In this document: positions 55,745 to 64,000 of the stretch, in pieces
How positions within the stretch are numbered: position 1 is the first letter of the stretch
How the letters are laid out: each line of letters starts with the position of its first letter
From: Datura wrightii
Lineage: Eukaryota; Streptophyta; Magnoliopsida; Solanales; Solanaceae
Direction of reading: 5' to 3'
DNA: 64,000 nucleotides
Assembly (NCBI GenBank): GCA_035772735.1
Contig: JASDFA010000002.1
Span: forward strand, 40,010,501-40,074,500
The notes under the pieces: generated by a model
Database searches by the model: none
Told to the model about the DNA's origin: nothing
Seen by the model: the letters and a program-made list of their open reading frames with translations, nothing else
Program-made: the position numbers and the translations under genes

Positions 55745-56378
55745 CTGTACAATCAAACAGACTGTCCCAATGTTGTTCAAGTCATAATTAGCATCAACTA
55801 AGATTGGGTTTAATTAGGTCACCCCACACTTAGTCTTTAGCCACAATCAAAACAATTCGACAAGACATTCATGATTTTCCTCATTCTTAACATTCAACCG
55901 GCTTAGTGCATTCATATAAATCGATGGAACAATCACTATGTACTACTCAAACTTCGTACAATGAATAAAATTATCGCCATTGCTTCACTTTCAACATCAT
56001 AGCACGTAGCCAAATTTGTGTTCTCAACAACCTATGCAAGTCACCAATTTCATTCTCCCAAAAATCCCTTGTCTACTTAGCATATTCAACATTAATCACA
56101 ACATAATTAAATTCACCCAACATGCACAACCCAATTTTGTTCAACATTTCAAACAATTTTAGTCTTCTTCCTATTCAATTTCCAACCCTAGCTACCAATT
56201 TCGCAAAAATTCACTAAAACATGCATTCATCGAGTTCATCACAACTATACTATGAACATCAATCAATCATAACTTAAATTAATTCAAGCTTAATTCTCAC
56301 TTAGGGAAAGGTTCAATCACTACACATGTTCAATAATCGAAAATTCAAGCAAAAATGAGGTAAAGTTCAAGAACATAC
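55745..56378 (-). other. Predicted 5' UTR intron of the third ORF (ATH-4)
   Basis: Donor AAAG|GTATGT at 56378 and acceptor GTACAG|GAAAAATG at 55745 give 634 bp. A PPT-like AAGTGTGGGGTGAC box lies at about 55819-55832. The sites are kept although the flanking sequence has diverged a lot from the sister elements. Confidence 0.65.
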
Positions 56379-56529
56379 CTTTAATCCGATGAAATTGAAG
56401 AAAACTTAAAGAAAATTGATGCCTAGGTCCGTGTCACGTTGGGGGAGAAGGGAATTTGAGGTGTTGGTCGCGGAGGGAAGGGAAAATAAGGAAAGAAATG
56501 AGGGAAATCGGGGTCTTAAAGTGATATTT

Positions 56530-56710
56530 CGCCCGGGTTACCCGGCGATGCGAAATAACACTCAACGTGTCACGGAGGGTAACGCAGAGCACCCACTCCG
56601 TGACACGGAGCCATCGCGCCAGTGTTTTGGATTTTTGAAAAAATCCGGAACACTGTTCAACATGTCACGGAGGGTAACGCGGAGCACCTCCTCCGTGACA
56701 TAGAGCCATC
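56530..56710 (-). promoter_or_regulatory. Internal palindrome cassette (ATH-4)
   Basis: Hairpins of the CGTGTCACGGAG / CTCCGTGACACG type lie at 56565-56608 and 56660-56702, with an adjacent GGGTTACCCGGCG block. Same place as in ATH-1 to ATH-3. Confidence 0.6.
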
Positions 56711-56944
56711 GCGTAGGCTCACTGTAATGTGTCAATTTTTATTTTTCTCACCTCGATTTTTTCGTTTGCGTTCCTTTGCATTTTTGCCCTCCGTTCCACC
56801 TGAAAATCACTTCACCACAAGAATTTGGTTAGCATTCATAGGTTTCAACACAAAACAAAATTTTTATTTATTTATTTATTTATTTATTTATTTTCTTTTT
56901 CTCTTTTTTTTTCAAATAGTTCTACTCATCTATTACAACAATTT

Positions 56945-56993
56945 CACGGGTTGCCTCCCGTGCAGCGCCTGATTTACCATCGCGGCTCGACGT
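56945..56993 (-). promoter_or_regulatory. Post-pol stem-loop motif (ATH-4)
   Basis: A perfect CACGGG-AGGCAA-CCCGTG stem-loop about 40 nt after the pol stop at 57004. Confidence 0.75.
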
Positions 56994-57003
56994 CATTCAT
57001 TGC

Positions 57004-60000
57004 TCAATCATCCTCTAGAGTGATGGACGTCTTCTCTTGAATAACGTCCTCCCCCCAATAATGCTTACATCGCTGCCCATTTACTAAGAACGTGGCACTT
57101 CTATCTTCTTGCCACAACTCCATCGCCCCGTCGCGGGTCATTCTTACCACTTCAAATGGCCCTGACCATTTGGACCGTAATTTTTCTTGAAACAGCCTCG
57201 ATCTTGAATTGAATAGCAATACTTTTTGCCCAGGCTCAAAGATCTGATGCACCATATGCTTATCGTGCCACCTCTTTGTTTTCTCTTTGTAGAACTTGGC
57301 ACTTTCATAAGAATTCCAACAAAACTTATCAAGTTCGCTGAGTTGCATCAGCCTCTTCTTAGCCGCTAGCTCTAGATCCATGTTAAATTTCCTCACGGCC
57401 CAGAAAGCTCGGTGTTCTACCTCCACGGGCAGATGACACGCCTTTCCATAGACCAATCTGTATGGAGAAGTTCCAATTGGTGTCTTGTACTCAGTTCTAT
57501 AAGCCCACAACGCATCGTCGAGTTTGCTTGACCAATCACCATGTTGTGCATTCATTGTTTTCTGTAGAATCTGCTTTACTTCTCTGTTCGACACCTCCAC
57601 TTGCCCACTAGTTTGGGGATGATATGTTGTTGCTACCTTGTGGCTCACCCCATACTTAGCTAGCAAATTCTTGAGACTTGCATTTACAAAATGAGCCTCT
57701 CCATCACTGATAATGGCTCAGGGTGTCCTGAACCTGGTTAAAATGTGCTTTTTCGAAAATTTTGTTACCACCTTGTTGTCATTCCTGGGGCAAGTTGTTG
57801 CTTCAACCCACTTTGATACATAATCAACGGCTACCAAGATGTAACGATTACCAAATGACGGTGGGAACAGCCCATGAAATCTATACCCCATACATCAAAG
57901 ATCTCCACTTCTAATATCTGTTGCAGTGGCATCTCCTGCCTTGTACCAATTGTGTCTGTTCTTTGACATCTATCGCACATTTTTACGTATGTTATACAGT
58001 CTCTAAACTGTGTAGGCCAAAAGAAACCTGACTATAGCACCTCGTGCGCTATCCGCTCGCCTCTGTGGTTCCCTCCATACAATGAAGCATGACAACTCCT
58101 CAACACTTCTGCAATCTGGCTCTCCGGGATGCATCTTCTCATCACCTGATCCGGTCCCTACTTAAACAAGTACGGCTCATCCCAAATATAATACCTGCAG
58201 TCATGCCTCAGCTTCTTTCTTTGCTGAGCCGTAGCCTCCGGTGGATAAACTCCACTCACTAACAAATTCACAATGTCTGCATACCAAGAGATTTCAGCTT
58301 TCCTTATTGCCAAGAGCTGCTCATCCGGGAAATCTTCTTTGATGCTGTCACCATCCTTCATATGCGACCGACTTTCCAATCGCGATAGGTGATCTGCCAC
58401 TTGATTCTCACTCCGCTTTCTATCCCGAATCTCTAGGTCAAACTATTGTAACAAAAAGATCCATCTGATCAGCCTGGGCTTTGCATCCTTATTGTTAAAC
58501 AGATACCGAATCGCTGCATGATCGGTATACACCACTAATCGACCTGAATATATCAAACGCGAACACCAATGCTAGCATCACTTTTTCTATGACTGTATAA
58601 TTGACTTGGGCTGCGTCAAGTGTTTTGCTTGCATAATGAATGGAATGAAAAATTCTATTCCTCCGCTGCCCCAAAACAGCTCCTACAGCCACATCGCTTG
58701 CATCACACATTAGTTCAAATGGCTGTTCCCAATCCGGAGAAATGAGGATAGGTGCTTCTATCAACTTCTGTTTCAACTCTTCGAATGCTTTGACACAATC
58801 CTCATCAAACTCGAACTTCACCTCTTTTTCTAGCAACCTGCATATTGGTCTAGAAATTTTAGAGAAGTTCTTGATGAACCGTCTGTAGAACCCTGCATCT
58901 CCGAGAAAACTACGAACACCCTTCACTGACACAGGTGGTGGTAGCTTTTCAATAACCTCGATCTTTGCATGATCGACGTCCAACCCCTTGCAAGACACTT
59001 TATGGCCAAGGACGATACCCTCCTTGACTAAGAAATGACATTTCTCCTAGTTGAGTATAAGGTTGGATTCTTCACAACGAGCTAGCACCCTGCCAAGATT
59101 CTGCAAACAAGTAGCAAATGAATTACCGAAAATAGAAAAATCATCCATAAATACCTCGATGAAATCGTCCACCATATAGTGGAAGATCGCTATCATGCAT
59201 CTCTGGAATGTGGCAGGCGCATTGCATAACCCAAATGGCATCTTCTGGAAAGCATATGTCCCATAAGGACATGTGAAAGTAGTCTTCTCCTGGTCCTTTA
59301 GTGCTATGGCTATCTGGTTATAGCCAAAATAGCCATCAAGGAAACAATAATATTCTTGACCTGCCAATCTGTCCAATATCTGATCAATAAACGGGATAGG
59401 ATACTGATCTTTCCTTGTGGCCTCATTTAGCTCTCTATAGTCCATGCAAATCTGCTAGCTTGTGACTGTGCGTGTAGGGATCAACTCATTTTTCTCATTG
59501 GTGACCACGGTCATCCCTCCTTTCTTTGGGACACACTGAACGGGGTTGACCCATTCACTGTCTGAAATAGGATAGACCACACCTGCATCAAGCCACTTAA
59601 TCACTTCCTTCCTAACCACATCCTTCATCATCGGATTCAACCTCCGCTGATGTTGTATAGTTGGCTTTGCTCCTTCCTCCATGAAAATTCTATTTGTTCA
59701 AAAAGTTGGATTGATACCCTGAATGTCTGACATTTGTCAGCCCATTGCTTTCTTCCTTCTCTTGAGAACCACCAATGCATTCTTTACCTGCGCCTCCATC
59801 AATTCTGCGGAGATGATGACTGGCAAGGTGTCATCTTCCCCCAAAAAGACGTATTTCAGATGTGGAGGCAATGTCTTCAACTCTAGTTTTGTGCTTCCTC
59901 AATAGATGGTTTTGGAAATGATTCCAGGGACCTCATCAATGGCTGAAAGTCTTGCTTTCTGAGATACCATTTTGAGTCATTCAACATTTGCACCATCTCA

Positions 60001-60731
60001 TAAGTATTCCTGTCTCCGAAATGATCGGATCCTCTTAAAGCTCTTTCCAGTGGATCTTGAGAATCAACAATCTGAAGAATTTCTTCCTTGTTTAGCACAT
60101 TGATTGCTGATAGCTCCTCATAAATGGCCAGAAGCTTCATTGCCTTATACACATCAAATACCTCCACTTTGTCATGCACTCGCATGGTTAGCTGGCCTGC
60201 AGCTACATCAATCAAAGCTCTCCCGATTGCCAAGAAAGGACGTCCCAAAATAAATGGGACTTCCGCATTCGGCTCAAAATCTAAAACAATAAAATCCACT
60301 AGGAAGATGAGGGAGCCCACTTGCTCCAGCACGTCCTCCACAATGCCATCTGGTCTAGCCAAAGAATGGTCTGCTAACTGCAAGATCACTGTAGTTGTTC
60401 TAGGACTGCCCTGCCCCAACTTCTTGAACACCGATGTCGGCATCAAGTTTATGCTCGCTCCCAAATCACATAATCCGTGAGCTAGGATACTTTGCCCGAT
60501 TCTGATATAAATTGTAAAGCTCCCAGGGTCCTTGAGTTTTGTTGGCAACCTGTTCTGAATCCGGGAAGTGCACTCCTCAGTAAGCGCCACCATAGCATAC
60601 TCCGTCAACCTTCTTTTGTTGGCTATGATGTCCTTGATATACTTTGCATATTTAGGCACTCCCTGCAAAACATCAATCAAAGGTAAATTAATGTGTACCT
60701 GTTTAAGCACCTCCATGAAATTTTTAAACAA
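57004..60731 (-). pseudogene. ATH-4 pol: protease, RT, RNase H, integrase, multiply broken
   Basis: Protease lies at 60731-59883, with an intact CDLGASINLMPTS box and FILGRPF. RT start pieces are at 59682-59455 and 59445-59047, with the catalytic FMDD. The RT end and RNase H are at 58998-58495 (LMCDASDVAVGAVLGQ). The RNase H end and linker are at 58400-58158, then a decayed integrase zinc domain and core, and the integrase end at 57666-57004 (YHPQTSGQVEVSNREVKQ, KWSGPFEVVRM), ending EKTSITLEDD. Lesions include Trp-to-stop at about 59455 and 59047, a frame change near 58540 and a stop near 58158. It provides the only undeleted, unduplicated domain order. Confidence 0.9.
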
Positions 60732-62345
60732 GCTTCCTCCTTGTGTTTCTTTAATCTTTGAGGGAACGGGGGTGGTGGTCTTTCTGCCTCGACTGCCTTC
60801 TCCTTCCCCCTCTCATCTTCATGTTCCCTATCTTTTTCCACTACTCCTGATTGCTGAGGTGATCTTTCTGGTTCCACCTCCTTGAGTTGTAATCCACTTC
60901 TTGTGTTCACTGCATTGACCTGCTTGGGATTCTGGTTAGTGTCACTCGGTAGTCCTCCTCTGGGCTTGGTGTTTTGAGCTCCATCTAGTTGTCCAAACTG
61001 GTACTCCAATGCCTTTGTAGCTAACTGCTGGTCTTTCAAGTCTGCCACTAATTTCACATAATCAGCCTGCATTTGAGCTTGGTTAGCTATCATTGTTTTA
61101 AACATTTCCTCAATGCTGATGGGTGGTGGAGGAGGTGCATTGTTCCCTCTGTACTGAGACTGATAATTCTGATGCCCCCCTTGATTTGTCTACGCACCCT
61201 GATTCGAACTCTGCCCTTGATGGCTGTTACTACCCCTAGAGAAATTCAGATGATTCCTCCAATTTGAGTTGTAATTATTGCCATACTGCTGGTGATTATT
61301 TCTCTGGACGTTCCCAACAAAGTTCACTGAATCTGGATTTGCACCACAACACTCAGCTGAGTGTTCATTACTACTGCATACTTCACACCAAACCTATTGC
61401 ACTACATTAACTGGGGCTTGTGGTTGATTCAAGATCATATTGCGGAAGTGGGTGTTGAGTTGATTTTGCAATGCAACTATCTGTGCAGCGATAGTTGTAA
61501 AAACATCCACCTCAAAGACTCCTGCCACTTTCCTTGTTCTTCCTCTTGAAGAGTCCACATTCCACTCTGAATTTCCTTGTGAAATACGATTTAACAAAGT
61601 ATAAAGCTCCTCATAAGTCTTTTCTAATGTCTGTACCCCAGCTGCTGAGTCTAGCAAAATTTTTGTGTGGGGTTCCAAACCCTCTATGAAAGTATGGACC
61701 AACACATTATTGGACTGGTGATGGTGAGGACAATCCCTTAACAATGATTTGAACCTTTCCCAAGCTTGATACAGATTCTCCCCCTCTCTTTGTTTAAAAC
61801 TTAGAATCTAACTTCTAAGTCTTGCTGTTTTCCCGGATGGAAAGAATCTTATCAAAAATTTTCTTGCAAGATCATCTCAAGTGGTGATAGAGTTAGGTGG
61901 TTCAGCTTTCAACCACCTCTTTGCTTCCCCCAATAATGAAAATGGGAATAATGTAATCCTTACGTAATCAGATGATACTCCAGCGGGGATGTAAGTGTCA
62001 CTTATCTCCAAAAAGTATTTGAGATGTTGTTGTGGATCTTCATGAGGGAGACCTGTGAATTGCCCGCTGGTGTGCAACAATTGCACCAGGTTCTATTTAA
62101 GCTCAAACCTCCCTCCAGGCTCTGGTCTGCGAATACTAGATGTAACATTATTAGCATGTGGGATTGCCACTTTGCAAACCAACCTAGCTGCCATTTCCTC
62201 GGGCACTAACACTGCCCTCACAAGTGGTGGATTCTATTGTTGCTCCAGGATTGTCTGCCTCAGAAACTGTAGATTTTTCTCTAGAGCTTCCCTTCTTTGA
62301 CGATGAAATTGTCTTTCCGGCTCTATATATGAATCCACCAACTCC
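60677..62345 (-). pseudogene. ATH-4 gag, multiply broken
   Basis: The start codon position reads ACG (ATG in ATH-1). The capsid-like part is open at 62086-61877 (LFPFSLLGEAKRWLKAEPP) and 61744-61394. The zinc knuckle reads CEVCSSNEHSAECC near 61350. The gag end and linker are open at 61105-60677 (MFKTMIANQAQMQADYVKL). Stops occur near 62235, 62095, 61876, 61808 and 61395. A 1 bp frameshift near 60724 separates gag from the protease frame. Confidence 0.88.
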
Positions 62346-62367
62346 TTGTCTCTTGCCAGCGTTCATA

Positions 62368-62467
62368 AGAATTGAATATCTACAAGAGAAAGGCTAAGAC
62401 CAAGTTGTCCGCACTTATATAGAATTTGTGAACTAACACTAAGAAAATAAATTTACCAATTGCCAGT
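62368..62467 (-). other. ATH-4 leader
   Basis: A short A/T-rich untranslated stretch between PBS and gag; it resembles the other ATH leaders only in part (ACCAAGTTGTC...). Confidence 0.65.
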
Positions 62468-62484
62468 CCCCGGCAACGGCGCCA
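62468..62484 (-). promoter_or_regulatory. Primer-binding site of ATH-4 (tRNA-Asp)
   Basis: Minus-strand TGGCGCCGTTGCCGGGG, exact complement of the tRNA-Asp 3' end, 6 nt from the LTR. Confidence 0.9.
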
Positions 62485-62490
62485 AAAACT

Positions 62491-63894
62491 TGTTCGGTGA
62501 TGTGGTGACTACACGCAAGTGCACGTGGTAGAACAAGTAGTAAAGCAGCTTAAGTAAAGCCAAGTATGGATCCCACAGGGACTGAGCTGCGGCACTAATT
62601 AACTTAAGTGTTAATGAACTATATATTTAAGAATGCAAACAACCAAATAAATAATATTTGAGAGTTTGAGTTTACTAATTAATAAGAATCTAAGGTAAAA
62701 TTATAAAGTGAGTCTGAACAATAGTAATGAGCAATCTGAGGTCAAAACAAACATGCAGGGAATTAATTTATCAATACAATTCAGTTAATCTTTCCTTCGG
62801 TTGCTAGTTAAGAATTATTGCCTATGGATTGGAACTTTCGACTCCTATCCAACTTAAGAATCATGAGTCTTATCTACATTTCTGTGATAAAAGAATTTCA
62901 TGTTCTAGCCATATATTCCCGATTCCTTAATTGACTAATAAGACTTTAAGATATATTTTTATTCTGAATGTAAATCAATTCTAAATTTTCTAAACTCAGA
63001 AGAGATCATATCCTACCAATTCACATCTTTCCAATTTCTTTCCTTTTCAAAATAAAAATTGGATTTTTAGATATACATTATTGGCCAAACATTAATGCAA
63101 TAAAACAAGAATTGATAGAATAACCATTGAAGAAAAGATTAAAACTGAAATGAGTAACAATTACATTCCACTACAATTGTTCTTAATCTCAGTAAGAAGT
63201 GAATTTAGCCACTCATTTTTTGATTTAACATCATCAAATAAGTAGAATTCATACAAACAATTGAGATAAAAGAAAAAGAGATAGAGAAGAACCTTAGAAT
63301 TTTCGTCCCCTCAACTGCCTGTAACCCACGTTCTTGCTCAACCAAGTCAGAATGTTTAAAATAAAACCTAAGTGTGTTATTTATACTGTTTAGAATTTTC
63401 CTGGAATAACAAGCAACGTGGCACGAAGTGTATCGCGGAGCACTGGCTCCGTGCCACGGAGGTATCGCGGACCCTCACTGGAATTTGGCTCCCAGGAAAT
63501 TTCACCTCAACGTACCACGGCCTACATCGCGGAGCCTGGCCAACGTGCCACAGAGGTAATGCGAACCTCCACTGGAAATTGCCAAATTTAATTCACCCGA
63601 GACAGAATACCTCCGCGATGGCAGCGTGACACGGCTCCATCGCGGAGCCCTTATTTTTTCTACTTTTCCTTATCCTTTTCCACTCCTTGTTTCCAAGTCC
63701 ATTCTCGATTTTACCAACATGTATCTTAGCTTCCCAAAATTCCATTTTACCTGCAAAACAACACTAATCATGTTGGTTAGTATAAATTCACATTTAACTA
63801 CAAATCACATGAGAATGTACACAATAATGATGGACAAACAAGTCGAAATGAAGCATTTGAGTATGACTTGGGCATGAAATTCTGCCCAAGATCA
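62491..63894 (-). repeat. ATH-4 right LTR (5' LTR in element sense)
   Basis: A 1,404 bp LTR with TG...CA ends, paired with 51309-52716 and flanked by the CAGGC duplication. Confidence 0.94.
63377..63656 (-). promoter_or_regulatory. ATH-4 5' LTR promoter region: U3 palindromes and TATA-like box
   Basis: A hairpin of the CGTGGCACG...CGTGCCACG type lies at about 63418-63459. A degenerate second module and a CTCCGCGATGG/CCATCGCGGAG hairpin at about 63611-63648 follow. The TATA-like TATAAATAA is at 63377-63385. Confidence 0.6.
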
Positions 63895-64000
63895 CAGGCC
63901 CAATAGGTTCGGAAGAGTTTCATACGACATTTTTAGGTCCGTTCTTCCCTCAGGAGATGAGGGAGTTTAAAGTGGTGGAGTTTGTTAATTTGAAACAGGT
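63895..64000 (+). mobile_element. TEK-5 gag, right part
   Basis: TEK-5 gag resumes after the CAGGC duplication. The plus frame reads FLGPFFPQEMREFKVVEFVNLKQ, the usual capsid helix of Tekay gag. It is open to the window edge. Confidence 0.85.

Larger units (their letters stand above)
51309..63894 (-). mobile_element. ATH-4: full-length but decayed Athila-like element
   Basis: 12,586 bp with the perfect target duplication CAGGC, LTRs of 1,408 and 1,404 bp, a tRNA-Asp PBS and a PPT. It is the only element here with the plain gag-PR-RT-RH-INT-third ORF order, so it serves as the structural reference. The coding parts carry many stops and frameshifts, and the LTRs differ at more positions than in ATH-1 or ATH-2, which suggests an older insertion. 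Confidence 0.95.

Noticed and set aside
56860..56900. TTTA simple repeat as a functional element
   Set aside because: A simple-sequence run between the cassette and the post-pol stem-loop; the sister elements have only A/T-rich DNA there.
1..64000. Tandem satellite or centromeric repeat array
   Set aside because: Repeats here are explained by LTR pairs, nested elements and one 4 kb duplication; no short monomer array is seen.

Overview
This window is plant nuclear DNA made almost entirely of nested LTR retrotransposons of the Ty3/gypsy superfamily. I found no host protein gene, rRNA, tRNA, CRISPR array or bacterial-type feature. Two lineages dominate. One is Athila-like: about 1.4 kb LTRs, a primer-binding site matching the 3' end of tRNA-Asp, gag-pol, and a third ORF after pol. 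The other is Tekay/Del-like chromoviruses: about 2.2 kb LTRs, a tRNA-Met primer site and a C-terminal chromodomain. The protein and LTR style suggests a eudicot, most likely a Solanaceae with a large repeat-rich genome. That is an inference from remembered family style, not a database result. The setting looks like heterochromatin.

Layout, left to right. TEK-1 (+, pol fragment, 1-2128) is split by ATH-1 (-, 2129-18960) and resumes at 18961-20131 (chromodomain, PPT, truncated 3' LTR). TEK-2 (+, truncated in RT, 20132-21697) is split in its integrase by ATH-2 (-, 21698-31572). It resumes at 31573-32818, and its 3' LTR (32819-32879 plus 41119-42600) is split and partly deleted around ATH-3 (-, 32880-41118). 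A Ty1/copia pol fragment (-, 42601-43605) abuts TEK-3 (-, gag start, PBS and 5' LTR, 43606-46231). TEK-3 lies head to head with the LTR of TEK-4 (+, 46232-48303). A 155 bp unassigned spacer leads to TEK-5 (+, 48459-51308: 5' LTR, PBS, gag start). TEK-5 is split by ATH-4 (-, 51309-63894), and its gag resumes at 63895-64000.

The four ATH elements are variants of one family caught in different states. ATH-4 has the full gag-PR-RT-RH-INT order but is riddled with stops and frameshifts. ATH-1 carries a 4,045 bp tandem duplication covering most of pol. ATH-2 has lost RT, RNase H and integrase by a clean internal deletion that leaves the last codons of pol in frame. ATH-3 has no recognisable capsid or pol. 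A single 312-residue ORF, with two zinc-knuckle-like motifs, a coiled-coil and a basic tail, sits exactly between the shared leader and the shared post-pol module.

Every ATH element keeps the same non-coding architecture on the transcribed (minus) strand: 5' LTR with palindrome-rich U3, tRNA-Asp PBS, leader, coding region, a stem-loop just after the pol stop, a second palindrome cassette like that of the U3, a GT-AG intron ending 5 nt before the start codon of the third ORF, the third ORF, a hairpin, about 1.8 kb of non-coding DNA, and the PPT beside the 3' LTR. PPT-like boxes occur three times per element. This conserved module suggests that the third ORF is expressed as its own spliced unit, and it is the most interesting feature here. 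No element in the window looks autonomous: all gag, pol and third-ORF copies have visible lesions except the ATH-3 312-residue ORF.
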